A DNA stretch of 34,359 nt, taken from the IMG/VR virus record IMGVR_UViG_3300042154_003276, positions 1 to 34,359 of that record, one strand, 5' to 3'. The notes below the pieces were generated by a model. It was given only the letters and a program-made list of their open reading frames with translations, was not told the DNA's origin and ran no database searches. Positions 13,955-21,432 of the stretch are shown in pieces. The position numbers and the translations under genes are program-made. This DNA is from a virus. The first letter of the stretch is position 1. Every line of letters begins with the position of its first letter.

Positions 13955-14616
13955 TGAAATTCCAATTCCAAAATAAAGAATACAATTTCCCAGCGAGCCT
14001 TTCGGATATATCATTAGGGCAAAGAATTGATTTCAACGATTTGTACGGCAAAGAAATGATGGAAAAACAAAACACAATTGATTCTACGGATGAGGTTTAT
14101 TTGTTAGAAAATCATTTGGAAATGGCTTGTAAATCATTTTCTTTTTTCTCTGGAATTGCTTTGGATGAGGTATTTAAAATACCAATGAATCAGGTTTTAA
14201 ATGTGTTTGAAAACTGTTTAAAATCCCTTTTAGAACAACAGGGGGAAATGGAATTGACTGTTGAGTTCTTTTGGAATGATGCTATATGGATAATAGAACA
14301 GCCAAAACTTAACTATCAATCTGAAATGACGTTCAATGAGTTTTTAACATCAAAGCAAATCGTCAAATCAATGGTTGATTTAGGTAACGGTCAGTGGGAG
14401 GTGTTACCTTATTTGTGTGCTATCTTTTTGAAAAAAGAAAACGAAGCTTTTGACGAAGCGTGGTTGTCAGAGGATAATGAACGAATTGAATTAATGAAAA
14501 GTTTGCCTTTGGATATTGCCTTGCAGGTAGGTTTTTTTTTGAGCAGTTCAATGAATTTGTTTTTGAAAACTTTTCAGTCTTTGGAAGCGGTTCAGGAGGA
14601 AAAGGACCCAATTTAA
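13954..14616 (+). CDS. Tail assembly chaperone, short form (gpG-like)
   Basis: This 220-aa protein has an N-terminal beta-like strand pair (MKFQFQNKEYNFP) and a SDISLGQRIDF segment that I recall from Bacteroidota-phage tail assembly chaperones. Helices with PYLCAIFLKKENEAFDE and LMKSLPLDIALQVGFF follow. By analogy with lambda gpG it should coat the tape measure during tail assembly. Near its end, G plus nine T (14531-14540) provides a slippery run. The -1 frame continues for 92 more codons with sensible sequence, so a longer G-T-like form is expected. The zero-frame tail after the run is 25 residues. Confidence 0.75.
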   Translation: MKFQFQNKEYNFPASLSDISLGQRIDFNDLYGKEMMEKQNTIDSTDEVYLLENHLEMACKSFSFFSGIALDEVFKIPMNQVLNVFENCLKSLLEQQGEMELTVEFFWNDAIWIIEQPKLNYQSEMTFNEFLTSKQIVKSMVDLGNGQWEVLPYLCAIFLKKENEAFDEAWLSEDNERIELMKSLPLDIALQVGFFLSSSMNLFLKTFQSLEAVQEEKDPI

Positions 14617-14816
14617 AAGCCCATTTTGAGAAATGGGGATGGATGAGTTTCTTAACATTCGTTGCCGAAAAAGGAACTATTTTTTATATCAATAATAACA
14701 AAAGCAATCTTGAAAATATCAAAGCATCCAAGTTATACGATGTGTTGATTTGGGCAAGCGAACAAAAAGACTACGATGAAACAATAAACAGCTATTACGA
14801 TAGCTTAAACCCTTAA
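13954..14816 (+). CDS. Tail assembly chaperone, -1 frameshifted long form (gpGT-like)
   Basis: Joining codons 1-195 (13954-14538) to the -1 frame from 14538 gives a 287-aa product ending at the TAA 14814-14816. The extension begins FEQFNEFVFENF, passes a Gly/Ser linker (GSGSGGKGPN) and ends with KWGWMSFLTFVAEKG and ASKLYDVLIWASEQ. This is the pattern I know from extensions of tail chaperones, where the T part recruits tail tube protein. Without frameshifting, 14617-14816 would be an orphan coding-quality stretch with no start codon of its own near 14540. The alternative explanation is a homopolymer sequencing error that would simply fuse both parts. Confidence 0.7.
14532..14540 (+). other. 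Slippery T9 run for programmed -1 frameshifting
   Basis: Nine T follow GG in the zero-frame reading GGT TTT TTT TTG. The heptamer T TTT TTT allows both tRNAs to re-pair after a -1 slip. The next codons in the new frame are GAG CAG TTC. Confidence 0.7.
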
Positions 14817-14826
14817 AAACAACTTT

Positions 14827-15270
14827 ATGAACACAAACAAATTAATGCAGGATTTCGAGACAAAATTTAGAGAAGAACTTCAAAAGGTGGAGTTCCCACA
14901 AGACAGTATTGTCGATTCATTTTATGATTACAAAGGAATTGCAATAGCATCTAAATCAATTATGAAATTAGGGTGTGATGTAGATACGTACGAGAAGTTG
15001 ATCGGAATTACTTCAGGAACTTCAATTGATTTATACACAATTTCATTTGCAATTAATGCAATTGAACAAAGTTCTCCTTTTGATTTGGACTTGCAACCAA
15101 ATGAGTATTTAGACCTAATTAAACAAACCCGTGTAATGGCTTCAAAATGGAATGAATTGGTAGAACCAATAAAGAAGAGAGTTTCTGACGAATTGCAACC
15201 AAAAGGAGCACGACCACCAATGTCTGTGATTCCAAATGGTCGAGGCGACCGTAAAATAGGCAAACGATAA
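14827..15270 (+). CDS. Hypothetical tail-region protein
   Basis: This 147-aa protein has an N-terminal helical part, a central region with 'CDVDTYEKLIGITSGTSIDLYTIS', and a basic Gly/Arg-rich C-terminal tail (RPPMSVIPNGRGDRKIGKR) that is probably disordered. No family is recognised. It starts 10 bases after the frameshifted chaperone stop and shares one base with the following 34-aa membrane peptide gene. A tail or head-completion role is possible by position only. Confidence 0.7.
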   Translation: MNTNKLMQDFETKFREELQKVEFPQDSIVDSFYDYKGIAIASKSIMKLGCDVDTYEKLIGITSGTSIDLYTISFAINAIEQSSPFDLDLQPNEYLDLIKQTRVMASKWNELVEPIKKRVSDELQPKGARPPMSVIPNGRGDRKIGKR

Positions 15271-15374
15271 TGGTAAAAAAATTCCAAATAATACAAGGAT
15301 GTGCTACGCTATTAGTTTTCGGACTAATAGCGTTTGGTCTTGGTATCCTGTTTTGTAAATACTGGCTATGTTAA
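15270..15374 (+). CDS. 34-aa single-pass membrane peptide
   Basis: ATG at 15270 overlaps the previous stop (TAATG) and the frame ends seven bases into the next gene. The peptide (beginning MVKKFQIIQ) has one hydrophobic segment at about residues 11-29 rich in Leu, Phe and Gly, flanked by Lys residues and a Cys-containing end. Tight coupling on both sides supports it as a gene. It might assist lysis or membrane contact, but its position away from the holin-like gene makes that uncertain. Confidence 0.55.
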   Translation: MVKKFQIIQGCATLLVFGLIAFGLGILFCKYWLC

Positions 15375-15625
15375 ATCCTATTCACATAATAAAAGGCTGG
15401 TTTGCCAGTAAGATACACGCTTCTAAACGGGTGGAGGAAATCAGTAAGAAACGCCTTTTGGAATGTGAAAAATGTGTCTATGCTAAGCCTAAAAAATGGC
15501 TCAAATTTATCAATGGCGAAGCCAACGAAATTGAAACTTTAGCTTGTGACAAATGCGGATGTCCTGTAGTAGAAAAATCATTAGTCATGGACGAAGTTTG
15601 TCCGCTTAATAAATGGAAAGAATGA
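15368..15625 (+). CDS. Zinc-ribbon-like small protein
   Basis: This 85-aa protein carries CEKC (near residue 33), CDKCGCP (near 60) and a final VCP, a Cys pattern expected for a small zinc ribbon. The N-terminal 30 residues form a Lys-rich amphipathic helix. Similar small Cys-rich proteins ending in 'CPLxKW' occur in Bacteroidota phages, from memory, with no known role. Zinc binding is inferred from the Cys spacing. Confidence 0.75.
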   Translation: MLNPIHIIKGWFASKIHASKRVEEISKKRLLECEKCVYAKPKKWLKFINGEANEIETLACDKCGCPVVEKSLVMDEVCPLNKWKE

Positions 15626-15687
15626 GAATAATTATAGACTACCTGAAATTGCAACTACTATTTATTAGTTTAAAATTAATGCCATGA
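15622..15687 (+). CDS. Possible 21-aa hydrophobic peptide
   Basis: ATG at 15622 overlaps the preceding stop (ATGA) and its own TGA overlaps the next ATG (ATGA). The peptide MRIIIDYLKLQLLFISLKLM is amphipathic to hydrophobic. The double ATGA coupling is suggestive. At this length the frame may only serve to re-start ribosomes, or be chance. Confidence 0.3.
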   Translation: MRIIIDYLKLQLLFISLKLMP

Positions 15688-16226
15688 ATGAGCTTGATAT
15701 TTATGAATTGTTTAAAAAAATACTATCTCGATCCAAAACAATTGAAGGAAGATTTAGTGTTGCTGTAGGTTATGGTAATGATTTAAACACCAATAATCTA
15801 GGAGAAATTGTCAAAGATGCTCTTGGTGGGATTGTAACCAATAAAAAATATCCTTTGGCACTCATGATGCCGCCTTATGAGATTGTTCCGGATAGCACAA
15901 AAGGTTGGTCAAGATTTAAAGTTAGATTGTTTTTTTTAACCCTGCAATATTCTAATAACGGTATAAAAAGCCCCAACCAATTCAGTAACACGTCTGAATA
16001 CACAATACTACAAGACTGGAAGGATATGCGCCAATGTGCTGGGGATTTCAGGAGGTATATAGATGAATATCTTATATGTGAACACCTTTTAAATAAGATT
16101 AGAATCCCTGATAATTCTACCGAATCCTACGAACGATTTTCAAATGTGGGCAATGACAAACTGGTAGCGGTTATGATCGCTTTTGATATTGAAATATTTA
16201 ACCCTTGCGAACTAAAAGACTACTAA
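15684..16226 (+). CDS. Hypothetical neck/tail-terminator-like protein
   Basis: This 180-aa soluble mixed alpha/beta protein has no signal peptide. It contains 'YPLALMMPPYEIVPD' followed by 'SRFKVRLFFLTLQY', and ends with strands 'VAVMIAFDIEIFNPC'. An alternating strand pattern of this kind, just before a gp10-like gene, is typical of tail-terminator or neck proteins in siphophages. The assignment is by position and general pattern, not by a motif. It is the best candidate here for the tail terminator. Confidence 0.6.
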   Translation: MNELDIYELFKKILSRSKTIEGRFSVAVGYGNDLNTNNLGEIVKDALGGIVTNKKYPLALMMPPYEIVPDSTKGWSRFKVRLFFLTLQYSNNGIKSPNQFSNTSEYTILQDWKDMRQCAGDFRRYIDEYLICEHLLNKIRIPDNSTESYERFSNVGNDKLVAVMIAFDIEIFNPCELKDY

Positions 16227-16499
16227 ATGAGCACAATAAAAGAAATAGCAAAAAAAATACCCGATGAGGTTCGAAGCTTGAGAGTTTTGACTGTAGCGAA
16301 TCCAATTCATAACGCTACCAATTCACTTAATGATCCCCACATGAAATTATTAACCGATGTATGGTACACATTCATTGAGCCTAATACAGAGAGAAGTACT
16401 TGCCCCATTTGTTTGGATAATATTCGAACCAATTTCAGGCAAATGCAGGAGGTATTAATTGAACTAGAGGAAGATTACCAAAAACTTGAAATGCTGTGA
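16227..16499 (+). CDS. Small hypothetical protein with CPIC motif
   Basis: This 90-aa protein begins directly after the preceding stop. The C-terminal third has CPIC near residue 60 followed by a Glu-rich helix; with only two Cys it could bind zinc as a dimer, or not at all. The stop overlaps the GTG start of the gp10-like gene. It is likely a small structural or assembly protein of the head-tail joining region. Confidence 0.7.
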   Translation: MSTIKEIAKKIPDEVRSLRVLTVANPIHNATNSLNDPHMKLLTDVWYTFIEPNTERSTCPICLDNIRTNFRQMQEVLIELEEDYQKLEML

Positions 16500-16996
16500 A
16501 CACAAAATCATTATTAGCCAAAGTCAATACTCTACTTGAAAAAGCTTTCAAAAATGAAATAAAGCAGCAAGGGCATTCTAATACTGGAGCTTTAGAAAAT
16601 TCCATCAAAGGAGTAGTTCGGGAAACGGAATTGGAAGGAACTATATTCGATTACGGACAAATATTAAATGATGGTACTAATCCAAATCGGATTCCTTTTG
16701 CGAGTGGGAGCGGTGCAAAAAGCAGTAAATACATCGATGGATTAACTGCTTTTTTTATGTCGAAAGGATTAGGATTGAAAGAAGCTAAAAGTGCCGCATT
16801 CGCCACGGCAAAAGTTCAAAAAAAGGAAGGTATGAGTACTTCGGCTTCAAAAAGATTTTCCAAAAATGGCAAGCGCCAAAATTTCATTAATGATGTAATG
16901 GCAGAAAAGGACAGCCAAATCAATACAATGATGACACAGGGAATGGATACGATTTTTGATACTTATTACAACAAACAAAAAACAGAAGAAATATAA
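16496..16996 (+). CDS. HK97 gp10-like tail completion protein
   Basis: This 166-aa protein reads from a GTG codon at 16496, coupled to the previous stop (GTGA); no ATG is nearby. 'GHSNTGALENSIK' and 'DYGQILNDGTNPNRIPFASGSG' are the arrangement seen in gp10-like proteins, which sit at the head-tail interface. The rest is a Lys/Ala-rich helical region. Family-level assignment is moderate; the gene is secure. It shares one base with the following TSP1-carrying tail gene. Confidence 0.7.
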   Translation: MNTKSLLAKVNTLLEKAFKNEIKQQGHSNTGALENSIKGVVRETELEGTIFDYGQILNDGTNPNRIPFASGSGAKSSKYIDGLTAFFMSKGLGLKEAKSAAFATAKVQKKEGMSTSASKRFSKNGKRQNFINDVMAEKDSQINTMMTQGMDTIFDTYYNKQKTEEI

Positions 16997-18366
16997 TGCC
17001 AATAACCGCTATTACATACCAAAATGAAGCTGATTCACTAAATGCAGCATACCGACCAATTGTATTTCGGTGCAAAGCAAAAATTCCTGATGCCACTGTT
17101 GCAAATTATGCACCGCCTGTTGTATATGCCGATGTGTATATCAATGATGTGTACTATAAAACACTTTCAAAAACGGCTTTTGTTGCTAATGATGGAATTG
17201 CTCCGGAATACGAATTTGACGTTCAGGATGCAATTCAGGAGGTAATGAGCTATAATTTACCGCCATTGAACGGCTTTACTCTTTTAGAATTGACAAATTC
17301 TATCAAAAAAGTTTTTGTCAAATTCCGAAATACCTATTTAGATGCTAATGGGTTTATTGTTTCTGAGCTGATGTCACCAGTTCAAGGTACATCACTACAA
17401 GTTCCAGTTTCAGGACTAGGTACAAAATCAAACGAAATCTATTGCTATAATTCCACTATCCAGCACGAGGATAGTCAAGATTTTAAAACCTTTTTATCGG
17501 GATGGAAAACAGGAGCTTGGAATACAGATAGTTTTCCACTAACCAAAAGACCAAAAATAGTAAATCTATGCACAAATGACAGTTCCTACTTTCCAATTAC
17601 TACTAGTTCAGAAGTGAAATGTTTCCAGATGAGCTATAGATTGAAAGGGCAATCGATTTGGAAAACAGCTGAATATTGTTACCCGACTAATTGCGTTGTA
17701 TCGGAGTGGTCGGAGTGGTCGGCTTGTGTAAATGATAGTAAAACAAGAACAAGAACTATAATTACACCAGCAGCTTATGGAGGTACACAATGTCCTGTTT
17801 TATCCGAATCCCAATCATGTTCTATTCCTATTCCTATTTGCGAAGTATCTGTTTTGAATAGCATAATTTATATACCAGACCAGCACACAATTAATGGAAC
17901 AATTACTTCAGAAGTTTGGTTGGAATATTCAACCAATTCAGGAACTACTTGGAATAGAGTAGTGACACCATTTCCAGCTGGCACTACAATAATTACAAGC
18001 CTACTACCTAAGAATGCGGACTTACAAATAAGACTTGTATCAGAGTGTAATGAATCATTGATTAGTAATGTAGTCGAGTATGATTATATAGCACCTCCCC
18101 CTACAGTTTATCAACATGAATTCGGTCAAGGTTACAGTGGTTCTGATATATGTCAGCGACCAAATACTGGAACTATTGGTTATTCATTAGATGCTGAACT
18201 TGTTATCGGTAGCAGAGTATATTATGATGTGAATTTAACTAATGAATTCTATGCAGGATGGATTGGATTTGGAAAAGTTGGTTATAAGTCAGGAAATAAA
18301 GTTTATGCTTTTAAATTAAATTATTGGGAAGCAGAAGGGGTCACAAGTATTAATACATGCCCTTAA
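16996..18366 (+). CDS. Tail protein with thrombospondin type-1 repeat
   Basis: This 456-aa protein has an N-terminal part (1-180) with 'DSLNAAYRPIVFRCKAK' followed by beta-strands, a layout I recall from minor tail proteins of Bacteroidota phages. Residues 233-275 are a thrombospondin type-1 repeat: Cys233, Trp238 and Trp241 in the WSEWSAC layer, Cys244, Arg251 and Arg253 in RTRT, Cys266 and Cys275. A fibronectin-like region (about 280-375) and a beta-rich C-terminal domain (380-456) follow. There is no signal peptide. TSP1 modules bind glycans or proteins, so a role in host adhesion is inferred. The nearby 18414 gene looks like its functional partner. Confidence 0.75.
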   Translation: MPITAITYQNEADSLNAAYRPIVFRCKAKIPDATVANYAPPVVYADVYINDVYYKTLSKTAFVANDGIAPEYEFDVQDAIQEVMSYNLPPLNGFTLLELTNSIKKVFVKFRNTYLDANGFIVSELMSPVQGTSLQVPVSGLGTKSNEIYCYNSTIQHEDSQDFKTFLSGWKTGAWNTDSFPLTKRPKIVNLCTNDSSYFPITTSSEVKCFQMSYRLKGQSIWKTAEYCYPTNCVVSEWSEWSACVNDSKTRTRTIITPAAYGGTQCPVLSESQSCSIPIPICEVSVLNSIIYIPDQHTINGTITSEVWLEYSTNSGTTWNRVVTPFPAGTTIITSLLPKNADLQIRLVSECNESLISNVVEYDYIAPPPTVYQHEFGQGYSGSDICQRPNTGTIGYSLDAELVIGSRVYYDVNLTNEFYAGWIGFGKVGYKSGNKVYAFKLNYWEAEGVTSINTCP

Positions 18367-18413
18367 AAAAATAACTGCTTGTGGTTAAGCAATTATAAAT
18401 TAAAAAATGCAAA

Positions 18414-19049
18414 ATGCAAAAAAGAACACTATACATACCCGAGGGCATTCCTAACATTCAAAATATGCTTCCTTCTGTTGATTTTAGTCAAGTGGAAGAA
18501 TACTACATTACCGTTTATGATGCTATATCAGGAGCATTAAGCAGCGGTTTCAGTGACGGTTATGATATTGGCACTGATGGTGGCCCCATAGCTACAACCC
18601 GCATCAATAAACTAGATGCTTGCTGTTGCGAGGATAAAGTACGTATTCATTTTGTCAACTCCCTTGGAGAAATTGATGCTATTAATTTCAGCCGCCCTGA
18701 AGAAGTGACAGAAATCAAATCCGACACTTGGGAAAAAGCGTTGCAATTCCCTTTAGACAGAACCAAAGGAGGAACTACCCGCCATGGCATAAAGTCGAAT
18801 GAAACGATAGAAGCAGAAACCAAATGTTACCCCGAATCAGACCAGTATTGGATTAAGGAATTGTTTGAAGCTCCAATGGCATGGATAGAGACTTACTTAC
18901 CTAACGGATTTAATTCGCCTACGCAAAAAGAACTAATTCCTATCGAAATTTTGGACGCCAAATTCCCTGTTCGAAAAGTCGAAAAAAGGTATGAATACTT
19001 AGTTAAAATCAAATTCTCAATGGCTAATTCTAACATCAATTTACGATGA
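18414..19049 (+). CDS. Hypothetical tail protein
   Basis: This 211-aa protein has 'EEYYITVYDAISG', then 'DACCCEDKVRIHFVNSLGE' and 'AINFSRPEEV', and ends in strands 'RYEYLVKIKFSMA'. I recall these segments as the C-terminal part of tail proteins that start like the 16996 product. This pair may therefore represent a protein split in two. The ATG at 18414 was chosen; an ATG at 18407 is out of frame. The 47-base gap before it contains a small TGCTT/AAGCA hairpin. It overlaps the next gene by four bases (ATGA). Confidence 0.65.
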   Translation: MQKRTLYIPEGIPNIQNMLPSVDFSQVEEYYITVYDAISGALSSGFSDGYDIGTDGGPIATTRINKLDACCCEDKVRIHFVNSLGEIDAINFSRPEEVTEIKSDTWEKALQFPLDRTKGGTTRHGIKSNETIEAETKCYPESDQYWIKELFEAPMAWIETYLPNGFNSPTQKELIPIEILDAKFPVRKVEKRYEYLVKIKFSMANSNINLR

Positions 19050-21430
19050 ACAAATACGTAAAAATAAAATTAGACAATCAAGACTTAGACTTTGACGGCA
19101 AAGCAGGATTTCCTATTGTCATTGATTATCAATTGGAAGATACCCAAGACTTTCAAAAAAAAAAGTCATCGGAAATTATCGGTCTAAAGATACCAGCCAC
19201 TCTCAACAATCAAAAGGTTTTAAACACATTTCACAATACTTCTGTAGAGGATAATACACCAAATCAAAGCTATAGAAATATTAAAAACATCGTGGCAGAA
19301 GCCAACGGTGCCGAAATATTTATAGGTAAAGCAATCCCAAAGAAAGCCACCAAAAGAGGAAAAATACCCATTTCGTATGAACTGAATTGTTTTGGTAATA
19401 ATGGGGATTGGATTATCGATTTGAAAGACTTAACGCTTTTCGAGTTAATGAAACACATCAGTTTTACCTATGATAAAACCACTATAGAAAATTCATGGAA
19501 CTTCGATGGAACTGACGAGAACTTACCGTATGTTTTTGCGCCGGTAAAATACGGGGATTGGTTAGATCCGGTTAATTCAAATAACAGAAACTATTCTATA
19601 GACAACATGAAGCCCAGTCTATCCGTTTATTGGTTGTTATACTGGGGATTCCAAACAGCGGGTTATAAAATTCAAAGCAATTTTTTCAATACAAATTACT
19701 TCAGGAGGTTAGTTACTCCTTGGACTTACGGTGCTTTTCTAAGTTCTGAAGGGACAAAGTATGAAATACATAAATTTCTAGCAAAAAGTTTAGATGAAAG
19801 AACTTTCACAAGTGATACTTGGTGTAATCTTTTAGTATATGACAATGTAGATAGTGGTTGTTTTGACAATAACAATACTGTAGCCAACGGTAACTACACT
19901 GGCAACAATGAACTTAATGGAGTAGGGCACGGAGGAGGAGACGAGATGCGTTGGACTTACAACACACCACATTTCGGATTAATTGAAGTCAACTTATTAC
20001 TTACATTAGATTATAGTTATAGATTCGATGTTAATACTAATGGTGAGTTAGACGTGTATTGGTATAAGAAAGATGCGGTTTCTGGGGCAACAACTCAAAT
20101 TCAATACACAAGAATATTTTATCATGGAGAAAATACAGAAGGACAGGATACAGTAGATGTTAGACTATCCCAGAATGTAAACAATGGAGATATGATAATC
20201 TGCCGAGTTTGGGCGGGTATAGATGGCGATTCAAGTGATATAGGTTATTTTGGTGACACCTACAGAATCACCCTTAAGGTAGCGGAATTTTCGTTAGAAT
20301 ATTTCAAAATACCACTTGGAGGAGAGATAAACTTTGATTCTTATTTGACGTTTCAAAAAAACAAATTTTTAGATTTATTTAAAGGTGTTTCCGATTCTTT
20401 CAATCTAGCAATTCAGACTGATCCCGTCAACAAAATAATTCTAATAGAGCCATCCCATGATTACTCGCTAACGAACAATCTAGCTATTAAGAACGAAGGT
20501 TATTTTACCAAAAACACACTAAAATTAACCGAGGATATATCCGAAGATTCAACAGTAGAACTGTATGACGATAATGCACGGGAATTTGTATTCAAATTCA
20601 AAGACGACACCAGTGATGGAGCTCTAAAAGTAGTCCAAGACCGTTATCAAATCACACTAGCATGCGCAAAATACTTGTTTTCGGAGCGGTTCAAAGCTGA
20701 AAAAAAGGAGTTCGAAAACCGTTACTTCTCCCCAGTTATGCACTATTTCGTTGATGACTTTGCCAAAGTAACTGGTATATCCCCTCAGATGATTTGTATT
20801 GTTCCAGAGAACATTTCGAACACATCCAGTTCAGAAGCGCAAAACACATTTTCCCCAAAATTAGCATTTTACAAAGGATTAGTTAGCGGTGTGGGCGGAT
20901 GGAAATGGGAAGGAGTGAACAAAACAGCCTATCCCTATATGTTTGCCGTTAATTATAAACCCGGAGGAGATAATGATCCAATACTATCTTATTCCGACGA
21001 AAAGATAGGACAAGCTGGTAGTTATGTAGTTGGTAAAGGACTACTGAAAAGATTTTTTTGGCAACGATTGGCAATTATGAACAACGGACAATGGTTGAAT
21101 ACTCAGTTTATGCTCAATAACAAGGATGTGACCAATTGGTATCATAGAGAGCGAATAGACTTAGACGGAGAACTATGGGAATTGATTTCAATTAAAGGAT
21201 ATAACACTATGAGCAGCAAATCAACAAAATGTGTTTTAAGAAAGTGGGTGCCAATTTCCAAACGAGAACTAGATAATACTTTTCCAAGCGAAAAGAGTGT
21301 GTTGACTAGTGCTTTAGCTGTTGTAAATCCAGTAACTGGCAGTACTAGCAGTACTGAAATTGATAAAGTTTTCGACACGCAATACAATCGATTAATATGT
21401 TTGGCAACGGACATTCCTAAACCGCAATAA
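19046..21430 (+). CDS. Large tail protein (distal tail/baseplate-like)
   Basis: This 794-aa beta-rich protein has no signal peptide. It begins MNKYVKIKLDNQDLDF, an N-terminus I recall from large tail proteins of Bacteroidota phages. Aromatic-rich and Asn/Gly-rich strands fill the middle (residues 250-430). A further conserved-looking part covers 440-760, including ITGSTSS-like low-complexity linkers near the end. Its position directly before the tape measure is unusual for a baseplate protein, which normally follows it, but the size and composition fit a distal tail or tail-tip protein. Assignment is based on context; no enzyme motif is seen. Confidence 0.7.
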   Translation: MNKYVKIKLDNQDLDFDGKAGFPIVIDYQLEDTQDFQKKKSSEIIGLKIPATLNNQKVLNTFHNTSVEDNTPNQSYRNIKNIVAEANGAEIFIGKAIPKKATKRGKIPISYELNCFGNNGDWIIDLKDLTLFELMKHISFTYDKTTIENSWNFDGTDENLPYVFAPVKYGDWLDPVNSNNRNYSIDNMKPSLSVYWLLYWGFQTAGYKIQSNFFNTNYFRRLVTPWTYGAFLSSEGTKYEIHKFLAKSLDERTFTSDTWCNLLVYDNVDSGCFDNNNTVANGNYTGNNELNGVGHGGGDEMRWTYNTPHFGLIEVNLLLTLDYSYRFDVNTNGELDVYWYKKDAVSGATTQIQYTRIFYHGENTEGQDTVDVRLSQNVNNGDMIICRVWAGIDGDSSDIGYFGDTYRITLKVAEFSLEYFKIPLGGEINFDSYLTFQKNKFLDLFKGVSDSFNLAIQTDPVNKIILIEPSHDYSLTNNLAIKNEGYFTKNTLKLTEDISEDSTVELYDDNAREFVFKFKDDTSDGALKVVQDRYQITLACAKYLFSERFKAEKKEFENRYFSPVMHYFVDDFAKVTGISPQMICIVPENISNTSSSEAQNTFSPKLAFYKGLVSGVGGWKWEGVNKTAYPYMFAVNYKPGGDNDPILSYSDEKIGQAGSYVVGKGLLKRFFWQRLAIMNNGQWLNTQFMLNNKDVTNWYHRERIDLDGELWELISIKGYNTMSSKSTKCVLRKWVPISKRELDNTFPSEKSVLTSALAVVNPVTGSTSSTEIDKVFDTQYNRLICLATDIPKPQ

Positions 21431-21432
21431 AA

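Noticed and set aside
16996-18366. Diversity-generating retroelement target in the TSP1-carrying tail protein
   Set aside because: No reverse transcriptase, template repeat or accessory gene is visible in the window.
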